DNA from: an uncultured bacterium
GTDB lineage: Bacteria > Vulcanimicrobiota > Vulcanimicrobiia > Vulcanimicrobiales > Vulcanimicrobiaceae
Assembly: GCA_903829325.1 (NCBI GenBank)
Contig: CAIKPM010000058.1
Span: forward strand, 1 to 44,894
Direction: 5' to 3'
DNA: 44,894 nt
In this document: one piece after another, positions 33,187-40,300 of the stretch
Numbering within the stretch: the first letter of the stretch is position 1
Layout: every line of letters starts with the position of its first letter
Program-made: the position numbers and the translations under genes
The notes under the pieces: generated by a model
What the model was told of the DNA's origin: nothing
The model's input: the letters and a program-made list of their open reading frames with translations, nothing else
Databases searched by the model: none

Positions 33187-33636
33187 ATGAGCGTTTTGCA
33201 GCGCATAGGCTCGTTTTTTTCCCTTCACGACGAAGAAGAAGAATTTGATGATGTCGAGGCGGCCAGCACCAATGCCGCAAATCCCGTTCCACCCGCGCGC
33301 AATGTCGTCTCGCTCGCAAATGTCGGCCGTCGCCCTGGCGCCGGCGTTGAAGTGAGTGTCTACGCGCCGAAATCGTTCACCGAAGTCACCGAGCTCGCTG
33401 ACGCGCTGCGCAATAAGCAGGTCGTCATCGTTAATATGCAGTCGGCTGACCGCGTGCTTTTACAGCGGGTGATTGATTTTACGTCTGGTGTTGCTTATAC
33501 GCTCGATGGTCGCATCCAGAAATTGGCTGAGTCGATTTTCTTGGTGGTGCCCTCAGGCGTGACGGTCAATGCGCAGGGGTTACGGGAATCATTGGGCGGT
33601 GACTCGATGATCGATTTTATGTCGAATCGGGGGTAG
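33187..33636 (+). CDS. sepF: cell division protein SepF
   Basis: SepF bundles FtsZ and anchors it to the membrane, replacing FtsA in many Terrabacteria. The 149-aa protein has an amphipathic N-terminal helix (MSVLQRIGSFFSL), an acidic linker (DEEEEFDDVEAAS) and the SepF domain (VSVYAPKSFTEVTELADAL, VVIVNMQSADRVLLQRVIDF, GRIQKLAESIFLVVPSGV). The ATG 33187 is preceded by AGAAAGG at six bases; ATG 33163, which overlaps the yggS stop, would add eight residues. It is followed closely by divIVA. Confidence 0.95.
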   Translation: MSVLQRIGSFFSLHDEEEEFDDVEAASTNAANPVPPARNVVSLANVGRRPGAGVEVSVYAPKSFTEVTELADALRNKQVVIVNMQSADRVLLQRVIDFTSGVAYTLDGRIQKLAESIFLVVPSGVTVNAQGLRESLGGDSMIDFMSNRG

Positions 33637-33645
33637 AACTCTGCC

Positions 33646-34119
33646 ATGGCCAAAGTCAGCGCGATCGATATTCAACATAAGGTCTTTCGGAAAATACTGT
33701 TCGGCTATGATCGAGCTGAGGTTGACCAATTTCTCGATGACTTGATGGAGTCGCTCGAAGAAGAAGCTCAGGCGCGAGCCAAGCTCGAGTCTGAGGTTGC
33801 TGATTTGCGCGAGCGCGTCAATCATTGTAAAGCGATGGAAGAATCGCTCCAGAACACGCTGCTCTTGGCTCAACGCACGGCGGACGAAGTCAAGGCTACG
33901 GCCCACCAGAAAGCCGAGCTTATTCTCGAAGAGGCACGCGTGGCGGCCAGTCGCGAGTCGAGCTTGCTTGACGCACGTACGAATGAAGCGCGCCGTGAGC
34001 ATCAGCATGCTTTGCAATTGGCAGAGAAAGCCAAGGGGGAATTGCGAGGCCTGCTGATGATGTATTTGCAAATGCTCGAATCGCCGGTGAATCTACCGGC
34101 GATGATCACTCAGGAGTAG
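33646..34119 (+). CDS. divIVA: DivIVA-type coiled-coil protein
   Basis: DivIVA recognises curved membrane at poles and septa and recruits partners. This 157-aa protein opens with the family's membrane-binding head IDIQHKVFRKILFGYDRAEV and DQFLDDLMESLEEEAQAR, then a long coiled coil (residues 25-140). The end MYLQMLESPVNLPAMITQ is not conserved. It is nine bases from sepF and its position completes the yggS-sepF-divIVA set. The gene for IPMDH starts ten bases after. Confidence 0.93.
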   Translation: MAKVSAIDIQHKVFRKILFGYDRAEVDQFLDDLMESLEEEAQARAKLESEVADLRERVNHCKAMEESLQNTLLLAQRTADEVKATAHQKAELILEEARVAASRESSLLDARTNEARREHQHALQLAEKAKGELRGLLMMYLQMLESPVNLPAMITQE

Positions 34120-34129
34120 CGCTGTACTC

Positions 34130-35209
34130 GTGTCCAAGTCGTTGATTGCGGTCTTACCAGGGGATGGAATCGGTCCCGAAATTATTTCTGCTGCGTTATC
34201 GGTATTGCTCAAAGTACGCCCCGATCTCGCGCACGAAACCGCCCTCGTTGGTGGCGCCGCGATCGACGCGACCGGTACGCCGTACCCACCCGAAACCCAG
34301 GCCTTGTTGCGGCGCAGCGTGGCGGTGCTTTTTGGGGCGGTTGGTGTGCCGAAATACGACGGCAAGCCGGTGCGACCAGAACAGGCGCTTTTGGCGATTC
34401 GTAAGGAATTCGATCTCTTCGCGAACGTCCGCCCGGTAGCGGTATTTGCGGGTCTTGAAGGCGCATCAAGCTTGCGCCCTGAGTTAATTACTGGCTTGGA
34501 TTTTGTCGTTTTGCGCGAATTAACGTCGGGCTTGTATTTCGGCGAGCCTAAGCACACGATCTTCGAGCAAGGCGTCGAAACCGCAATCGATACGCTGGTG
34601 TATCGCGCACCCGAAATCGAGCGGATCGCGCGTTGCGGGTTTGAGTTGGCGCGTCGTCGGCGCGGCCGCCTCACCTCGGTCGATAAGCAGAATGTGTTGG
34701 AGAGCGGACGCTTGTGGCGGCGTATCGTCAATGAAGTTGCGCGCGAATTTCCTGATGTCCAGCTCGATCATTTACTGGTCGATAACGCCGCGATGCAGTT
34801 AGTCAAAGACCCGCGTCGCTTCGATGTTTTACTCACCGAAAATACCTTTGGCGATATTCTTTCGGATGAAGCCGCGATGCTGACTGGATCGATCGGCAAT
34901 CTCCCGAGTGCAAGTTTGGGTGCGACTCAGAACGGCGCTACCTTCGGAATGTACGAGCCGATCAGCGGCAGTGCGCCCGATATCGCCGGGCGCGGCATCG
35001 CAAATCCGATTGCGGCGATTCTTTCCGCAGCGCTTTTGTGTCGCTATTCGTTGGACGATGAAGCTTCCGCTCAGAGAATCGAAGCCGCTGTTGCTGCGGC
35101 CTTAGCCGGTGGCGCGCGGACGGCCGATATCGCCATGCCCGGCGAGCCGGTCTTGACGACGGATGGCTTTACCGCGCGCGTCTTGGAAAAAGTCGCTAGC
35201 GCAGGCTGA
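34130..35209 (+). CDS. leuB: 3-isopropylmalate dehydrogenase LeuB
   Basis: LeuB oxidises and decarboxylates 3-isopropylmalate in leucine synthesis. The 359-aa protein starts VLPGDGIGPEIISAAL, has GAVGVPKYDGKPVRPEQALLAIRKEFDLFANVRPV in parts, LTSGLYFGEPK, the catalytic SVDKQNVLESGRLWRRI (with Lys), the metal aspartates in VDNAAMQLVKDP and TENTFGDILSDEAAML, and GSAPDIAGRGIANPIA. It starts at GTG 34130. No other leucine gene is near. It lies between the division and flagellar groups. Confidence 0.94.
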   Translation: MSKSLIAVLPGDGIGPEIISAALSVLLKVRPDLAHETALVGGAAIDATGTPYPPETQALLRRSVAVLFGAVGVPKYDGKPVRPEQALLAIRKEFDLFANVRPVAVFAGLEGASSLRPELITGLDFVVLRELTSGLYFGEPKHTIFEQGVETAIDTLVYRAPEIERIARCGFELARRRRGRLTSVDKQNVLESGRLWRRIVNEVAREFPDVQLDHLLVDNAAMQLVKDPRRFDVLLTENTFGDILSDEAAMLTGSIGNLPSASLGATQNGATFGMYEPISGSAPDIAGRGIANPIAAILSAALLCRYSLDDEASAQRIEAAVAAALAGGARTADIAMPGEPVLTTDGFTARVLEKVASAG

Positions 35210-35258
35210 TCATGTCGAGGTCATGCCGCGGTAAACTTTGGCGGTTAGCATCTCGGAC

Positions 35259-35849
35259 ATGGATGGATTGGAATGGACTGCGAGCGCTTTAGGCGCCGCT
35301 GAGCGCGCGCTTGATGTCGCGACGCAAAATCTTGCCGCTGCACCTTGCGACGGCTTTCATCGCTTACTCTTCACCGCGAAGTTAACCGCTCAGGGTATTC
35401 GCACCGACGTAAGTCGCGATGCCCAACTTGGTGGCTTGCGGCGCACGGGCCGCGCGTTAGATCTGGCGGTGGATGGTGCGCGATTCGCTTGCCTCAACGG
35501 GGAAACCCGGGTGACCGTTTGTGCCCAACGCACCCGCGATGGTCACCTGAGCGCTCAGGATGGTCAATTGTTGCGTGGCCAGCACGGTGCGTTGCGCTTT
35601 CCGCTTCAAGCTGAATTCCGTGCTGACGGTGCGGTGATGCTCGCGGGCCGCCAGATCGACCAGCTGGCCTTAACGCGGCCGGCGCACATCGAGCAAGGCG
35701 TGGTTGAAGCTTCGAATGGCGATAGCATGCAGGCGATGATTGCGGTCTTGCAAGCGCAGCGGCAGTTTGAGACCGCGCAAAAAATGACGCAATCGCTCGA
35801 TGCCGTGGCCGCAAAAGATGCGACCGAGATTACGCGGGCTGCTTCATGA
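35259..35849 (+). CDS. divergent flagellar rod protein (FlgF/FlgG family)
   Basis: This 196-aa protein belongs to the flagellar basal-body rod/hook family, but is worn down. The start ATG 35259 (MDGLEWTASALGAAERALDVATQNL) aligns with the family N-terminus, though the usual NLANaxTxGFK reads NLAAAPCDGFHRLLF. The central domain is short. The C-terminus (VEASNGDSMQAMIAVLQAQRQFETAQKMTQSLD) matches the conserved C-terminal helix that packs with the N-terminal one in the rod. The next gene overlaps by four bases and looks like a normal FlgG. It may be a FlgF, a second rod protein or a variant; exact rank is uncertain. Confidence 0.75.
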   Translation: MDGLEWTASALGAAERALDVATQNLAAAPCDGFHRLLFTAKLTAQGIRTDVSRDAQLGGLRRTGRALDLAVDGARFACLNGETRVTVCAQRTRDGHLSAQDGQLLRGQHGALRFPLQAEFRADGAVMLAGRQIDQLALTRPAHIEQGVVEASNGDSMQAMIAVLQAQRQFETAQKMTQSLDAVAAKDATEITRAAS

Positions 35850-36571
35850 ATCGCGCGATGGAAGTGGCCGCGAGCGGCATGGCGGCCGAGCAAGCTGCGC
35901 TCGAGACCGTGACCGAAAATCTCGCCAACGCGGACGTGACCGCTTTTAAGCAGGCGCTCACCAACGTGCGTCCGTTTGGTGCGCAAGATGCGGGATTGGG
36001 TGTGAGCGTAGAGGGGAAACGGTTGGTGTTGACTCAGGGAAAACTCGTGGCCAGCGGTGGCCCGTGTGATTTAGCGATTCGCGGCGAGGGCTTTTTTGCG
36101 GTACAGCGTGGCAACGAGCTCGCGTTCACCCGCGATGGTGCATTCGTGCGCAACGCCGCCGGCCAGTTGTGCAATAGCGACGGTTGGCATCTACCCGGCT
36201 TGCACATTGCGGCGAACGTTGAGCAACTCAAGGTTGAGCCCGACGGACATGTTGCGGTGAAAACGGCTCAGGGCACTGCTACGATTGGGCGCATTCGCCT
36301 CGCGTTGTTTGCGGCCCCCGAGCAATTGCACGCGTTGACTCCAACGCTGTTCGAGGCGACAGCGGCGTCGGGCGCGGCGACCTACCTTGCCCCGAATGTC
36401 GAGCGGGGGCCGAGCATCGCTTTCGGGATGCTCGAGCACGCAAATGTTTCGATCGTCGATGCGATGATGGAAATTATGCAGACCCAACGCGCCTACGAGG
36501 CGGATGCGAAGGGCGTTCAGGCCGCTGACGATATGACGCGGATTGCGAATAATCTCGAGCATGGCTCTTGA
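35846..36571 (+). CDS. flagellar distal rod protein FlgG-like
   Basis: This 241-aa protein is a FlgG/FlgF-type rod protein. It has NRAMEVAASGMAAEQAALET and VTENLANADVTAFKQALT at the N-terminus, the middle domain GEGFFAVQRGNELAFTRDGAF, and the classic C-terminus HANVSIVDAMMEIMQTQRAY with the EADAKGVQAADDMTRIANNL end. Length is slightly short of typical FlgG (about 260), so it may be FlgF or FlgG. It lies between the divergent rod gene and a small protein, all overlapping, with a FliA-like sigma factor next. Confidence 0.86.
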   Translation: MNRAMEVAASGMAAEQAALETVTENLANADVTAFKQALTNVRPFGAQDAGLGVSVEGKRLVLTQGKLVASGGPCDLAIRGEGFFAVQRGNELAFTRDGAFVRNAAGQLCNSDGWHLPGLHIAANVEQLKVEPDGHVAVKTAQGTATIGRIRLALFAAPEQLHALTPTLFEATAASGAATYLAPNVERGPSIAFGMLEHANVSIVDAMMEIMQTQRAYEADAKGVQAADDMTRIANNLEHGS

Positions 36572-36785
36572 GGTGGGGGTGATGCTCGCTTCCTCGAGTG
36601 AAACGCCTGCTGCCCCAGCGCTTGCGGCATCGCTGCTCTACGGTATCGTGTTGGCGCCGCTGCAGGCAGCCTGGGGCGATTTCGGTGCGTTGTTGACCAG
36701 CGAAATGGCGGCTTTACCGCTGCGCGATTCCAACGACGCCTTAACGCGCGAGTTCGCGACGCGGCTGGGTCGGGTTGGCTCATGA
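36561..36785 (+). CDS. small protein in the flagellar operon, possibly FlgJ-like
   Basis: This 74-aa protein starts at ATG 36561 (MALEVGVMLASSSETPAAPA), overlapping the FlgG gene by 11 bases, and ends overlapping the sigma-factor start by four bases (ATGA). It has an LLYGIVLAPLQAAWGDFGALL helix, then a Leu- and Arg-rich end (LTREFATRLGRVG). Size and position recall the rod-binding part of FlgJ, but sequence identity is not convincing, so this is a context-based guess. The reading frame is supported by the double overlap. Confidence 0.5.
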   Translation: MALEVGVMLASSSETPAAPALAASLLYGIVLAPLQAAWGDFGALLTSEMAALPLRDSNDALTREFATRLGRVGS

Positions 36786-37459
36786 CAAAAGACGAGCGAG
36801 CCGCGACGATCGTGCGGTTGTTTCCGCGGGTGCGTTTGTTGGCGCGGCGCGTCGCTCGGATGGTGCCAGGGGCCGAGATGGACGAACTCTTAGGCGATGG
36901 CGCACTCGGTTTGATTCGTGCGGTCGATAGCTATAACGCCAGCCGCGGCGCGACCCTCGAACGGTATGTGCATCAGGTCGTGACCGGCGCCATGCTCAAC
37001 GGATTACGCAAGCGTGACCCTGTTTCTGAGCGTGCGCGTCGGACGATTCGCGAAGCCGAGCGTGTGCGCTACGAACTCGCGCAACAGCGTGGCAGCTTGC
37101 CTAGCATCGCCGAAATGGAGCGCCTCTCGCTCCGTTTTGCCCGGGCAAATCAAGCGGTGTTCACCTACACCCCCTTGTCGCTGGATGGGCCTGCGCTGAC
37201 TGCGGGGTGTCGTGATGATAAAAGCGAGAACCCCGCTGAACTCGTTGCCGCGCAGAGCGTTCGCAACGATTTGCAGCGTGCCGTTGCCGGCTTGCCGCTG
37301 CGCGAGCGGCGCGTGATCGAGTTGCACTATGGCGCTGCGCAGCCGCTGCGTTGTGTCGCGCACACGCTGGCGGTATCAGCTCAGCGCGCTTCCCAGTTGC
37401 ATTTAGCTGCGTTGAAGCGCTTGCGCAAAGTGCGATATATAGAAGAGCCCGTATGCTAA
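36782..37459 (+). CDS. FliA/WhiG-type RNA polymerase sigma factor
   Basis: This 225-aa sigma-70 factor is of the flagellar/sporulation-type group 3. Region 2 shows FPRVRLLARRVARMVPGAE, DELLGDGALGLIRAVDSYNA and SRGATLERYVHQVVTGAMLN; region 3 has LPSIAEMERLSL; region 4 has LPLRERRVIELHYGAAQPL and VSAQRASQLHLAALKRLRK. It lies directly after rod genes, consistent with control of late flagellar genes. No FliA-type promoter (TAAA-N15-GCCGATAA) was found in the window. The next gene overlaps by seven bases. Confidence 0.88.
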   Translation: MTKDERAATIVRLFPRVRLLARRVARMVPGAEMDELLGDGALGLIRAVDSYNASRGATLERYVHQVVTGAMLNGLRKRDPVSERARRTIREAERVRYELAQQRGSLPSIAEMERLSLRFARANQAVFTYTPLSLDGPALTAGCRDDKSENPAELVAAQSVRNDLQRAVAGLPLRERRVIELHYGAAQPLRCVAHTLAVSAQRASQLHLAALKRLRKVRYIEEPVC

Positions 37460-37764
37460 AGCCGGTGGAGCCTGCGCGCGCTCAACGCCGTCCCGCCGAG
37501 TCACTGCAACAGCGCGAAGCGGCGATAGTCGCGACCGAATTGCCCGATGATTTTGCCTTGCCGCGCATCCCCTCGTTACCAGCCGATCACCCCGCCTGGC
37601 GCTCGGACGTGTTGGATCTTTCCGAACGGGGTCGCTTGCTTTTTGCGCAGGTCGAGCCGCTGGTGCTGCAAGTCTTGGGGTTTTGGGATCAGGTGGTGCG
37701 GATGGTTCGCCTGGGCACGCAATGCGTTCTCATTGACGCTAGTGGTTCGTACCGCTTGGAATAA
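37453..37764 (+). CDS. hypothetical protein after the sigma factor, 103 aa
   Basis: I do not recognise this protein. It starts at ATG 37453 (MLKPVEPARAQRRPAESL), overlapping the sigma gene stop by seven bases; the open frame runs further upstream but this start is the best by overlap. The first half is proline- and arginine-rich; the second half (LSERGRLLFAQVEPLVLQVL and FWDQVVRMVRLGTQCVLIDA) is more regular and hydrophobic, with no signal peptide. It may be a small flagellar or sigma-associated protein such as an anti-sigma factor, but there is no motif to support that. Confidence 0.55.
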   Translation: MLKPVEPARAQRRPAESLQQREAAIVATELPDDFALPRIPSLPADHPAWRSDVLDLSERGRLLFAQVEPLVLQVLGFWDQVVRMVRLGTQCVLIDASGSYRLE

Positions 37765-37820
37765 GCGGCAACACCCGAGCCGGGAGCTCAGCACTCGTGA
37801 GGCGTACATTCCCTCCCGAT

Positions 37821-39137
37821 ATGTCAAAGTTTTGGAAAATGACGACTTCGGGCGTGCTGCTGCTCGCTTCGCTGGCTTGCGCGGTGTGGCTGATGTACCC
37901 GCTGCCCCAGAAAATCCATTTGGGGCTGGACTTGCAGGGTGGCGTTCGGGTGCTTTTACAGCTGAATCCGTCTGCTGCGGTCACGGTGGTCACGCCGGAG
38001 ATTCAAGCCCAAGTCGAACAGGTTATCCAAAATCGCGTGAATGGTTTAGGTGTCTCTGAGCCCGTCATCTCGCGTGTTGGCAATGATCGTTTGTTGGTGG
38101 AACTTCCCGCGGTGAAAAATCCGGATGCTGCGGTCCAGACGCTCAAAGAAGTGGCGGTCTTAGAATTTAAAATCGTGCCTGAGCCCGTTCGCCAACGCGC
38201 CGAAGTCGATCACGCTTATGCGAATAATCCCAATGGTGCGTATAAAGATAGTGGCCCCGTGGTCTACGCGGGCGCACAGCTCAAGGGGGCTTCGGCTTCG
38301 TTTGGTCAGGGTTCGGGGGACCCGCTGATTGCGTTTCAGACCAAAGACCCCGCTGGGTTTGGTCGTTTGACCCAAAATAATTTAGGCAAGGCGCTGGGTA
38401 TTTTTCTCGATAAGCGTTTTGTGTCTGCGCCTACGATCCAAGGCGTTATCACCGACTCGGGTGAGATCACCGGAAAATTTAGCGAAGACGATGTCCTCCG
38501 TATTGCCAACGAGCTCAATGCCGGTGCTTTGCCCGTGCCGATCAGTATCTTGGAAAACGATACCGTTGGGCCTACGCTCGGTCGCGACGATTTGGTTCGT
38601 TCGTTATACGCCGCTTTAGTTGGCTTGGGTTTAGTGCTCGTATTTATGCTGGTTGTCTATCGCTTGCCGGGGTTGATGGCTGACATTGCGCTCTTGTTGT
38701 ATGTGGTTTTTTTGTTAGCCGTTTTAGCCCTGAGTCAGGCTGTGTTAACCTTGCCGGGTATTGCTGGTTTCGTGCTTTCGATCGGGATGGCGGTCGATGC
38801 GAACGTGCTCATTTTCGAGCGGCTCAAAGAAGAAATCTGGGCCGGAAAAAGTCTGCGATTTGCGGTTCGGAACGGCTTTTCGCGGGCGTTTTCCTCGGTA
38901 TTCGATAGCCATTTTACGACGATTGTTGGCGCTGCGGTTCTTTATCTGCTCGGGACGGGCACCGTGAAAGGCTTTGCGTTTACGTTATTTTGGGGGACGC
39001 TCTTTTCGTTGCTTACCGCGGTGGTGATTACTCGTTTCTTCCTTGACGTGATTGTCGAAAACGATTTGGTGACTTCGCCCAGTGCCTATGGGGCGAGCCC
39101 ACTGCCGTCTGGTTTGACGGTTCAGGTCGAGGGGTAA
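37821..39137 (+). CDS. secD: protein translocase subunit SecD
   Basis: SecD, with SecF, pulls exported proteins out using the proton gradient. The protein of about 438 aa starts near MSKFWKMTTSGVLLLASL (ATG 37821; GTG 37797 also open) with a membrane helix, then LGLDLQGGVRVLLQL (family D1 motif), VNGLGVSEPVISRVGNDRL in the P1 head, GEITGKFSEDDVLRIANELN, and TM2-6 with SIGMAVDANVLIFERLKEE (the D5 motif of SecD). It is shorter than E. coli SecD because the N-terminal P1 head is compact, as in many Terrabacteria. No yajC is seen upstream. Confidence 0.95.
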   Translation: MSKFWKMTTSGVLLLASLACAVWLMYPLPQKIHLGLDLQGGVRVLLQLNPSAAVTVVTPEIQAQVEQVIQNRVNGLGVSEPVISRVGNDRLLVELPAVKNPDAAVQTLKEVAVLEFKIVPEPVRQRAEVDHAYANNPNGAYKDSGPVVYAGAQLKGASASFGQGSGDPLIAFQTKDPAGFGRLTQNNLGKALGIFLDKRFVSAPTIQGVITDSGEITGKFSEDDVLRIANELNAGALPVPISILENDTVGPTLGRDDLVRSLYAALVGLGLVLVFMLVVYRLPGLMADIALLLYVVFLLAVLALSQAVLTLPGIAGFVLSIGMAVDANVLIFERLKEEIWAGKSLRFAVRNGFSRAFSSVFDSHFTTIVGAAVLYLLGTGTVKGFAFTLFWGTLFSLLTAVVITRFFLDVIVENDLVTSPSAYGASPLPSGLTVQVEG

Positions 39138-39139
39138 TC

Positions 39140-40300
39140 ATGTTTTTTCGTTCACGCAATTGGAATATCGTCGGGAAATTCACCCTTATTTCATCGCTCT
39201 CGTACGCGATTATTTTCGCTGGCATCATCGCATTATTTGTTCACCATGGCCTGCGGCTGGGGCTATCGTTTACCGGTGGCACCGATGTGACCGTGCGCTT
39301 TGTGCGCCCTGTTCCCCGCTCAGCGGTGTACACGGCGTTGGAGCGGGTCAATGTGCATGATGCGACCATCAACACGCTTGGCGCGGGCGCATCGTTGTTG
39401 GGCGAGCGTTACACGATCGAAACCCAGGTTGCTTTTGGGGATCATACTGCAGCGTTGTGGTCAGCACTGAAATCGGTGGCACCGCTTGATCGCACCCAGT
39501 CATCGATCGAATCGGTCGGACCTTCGCTTTCTCACGAGTACTTGAGTAAAGCGCTGATTGCGTTGCTCATTGCAATCGTTATTCAATTTATCTACATTGC
39601 GTATCGCTTCGATTGGAATATGATTTTCGGTTGGGTCACCGTGATTGCGCTCGTGCGTGATTCGGCGATGATGATTGGCATCTACGCGATTGCCGATCGT
39701 CGCGCGGATGATGCGTTTCTCGCTGCCGTGCTGACCGTCATTGGGTATTCGGTTATGGATACGATTGTAATTCTTGATCGTATTCGCGAAAATACGCGTA
39801 TTCTCAAACAGCAGACCTACGAGCAGATTGTCAATACGTCGATTTTGCAAACGATGACGCGCTCGCTCAATACTTTAGCTACGGTCGTCGTGACGCTCGT
39901 GGCGCTCTACGCGTTCGGCGGTGCGTCGCTGCAGAATTTTGCTTTTGCCTTGTTGGTTGGGATCTGTTCCGGCGGTTATCACTCGATTTTTTATTCGGCT
40001 CCTTTAGTTGTGCGTTTGCGTGCGAGCCAGTATCAACGCCAGCAGCGTGCTTTGGCTGAGAGTGATCATCGTGCTGCGATGGCCCAAGCCGCATCGCGCA
40101 GCGAGCGAGAGGCGATTATCGCAGCCCGACGTGAGCGGCGGGCGAAGGAAAAACAGGCTCGTGTAAGCGCTGGTCCGGCGCGTTACAAGCGGCGGCGTGA
40201 TGTGGAATTCGATCCGCTCGATGCAGATCGCGATGGGCTCCACGACGCTGAGTGGGCGATGGGGCACGAAGAGATTCATCTGAAATTTGAGGAAGAATAA
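39140..40300 (+). CDS. secF: protein translocase subunit SecF
   Basis: This 386-aa protein has TM1 (SYAIIFAGIIALFV), the motif GLRLGLSFTGGTDVTVRF, TM2-6 with SVMDTIVILDRIRENTRI, and a cytoplasmic C-terminus of about 90 residues that is highly charged (ALAESDHRAAMAQAASRSER and RERRAKEKQAR). This tail is longer than in E. coli SecF and ends in an acidic DADRDGLHDAEWAMG region. The gene is two bases after secD. The HIRAN-helicase frame begins inside its 3' end. Confidence 0.95.
   Translation: MFFRSRNWNIVGKFTLISSLSYAIIFAGIIALFVHHGLRLGLSFTGGTDVTVRFVRPVPRSAVYTALERVNVHDATINTLGAGASLLGERYTIETQVAFGDHTAALWSALKSVAPLDRTQSSIESVGPSLSHEYLSKALIALLIAIVIQFIYIAYRFDWNMIFGWVTVIALVRDSAMMIGIYAIADRRADDAFLAAVLTVIGYSVMDTIVILDRIRENTRILKQQTYEQIVNTSILQTMTRSLNTLATVVVTLVALYAFGGASLQNFAFALLVGICSGGYHSIFYSAPLVVRLRASQYQRQQRALAESDHRAAMAQAASRSEREAIIAARRERRAKEKQARVSAGPARYKRRRDVEFDPLDADRDGLHDAEWAMGHEEIHLKFEEE

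Noticed and set aside
35209-35260. FliA-type flagellar promoter before the rod genes
   Set aside because: TAAA is present near 35232 but the GCCGATAA half is absent at the right spacing.
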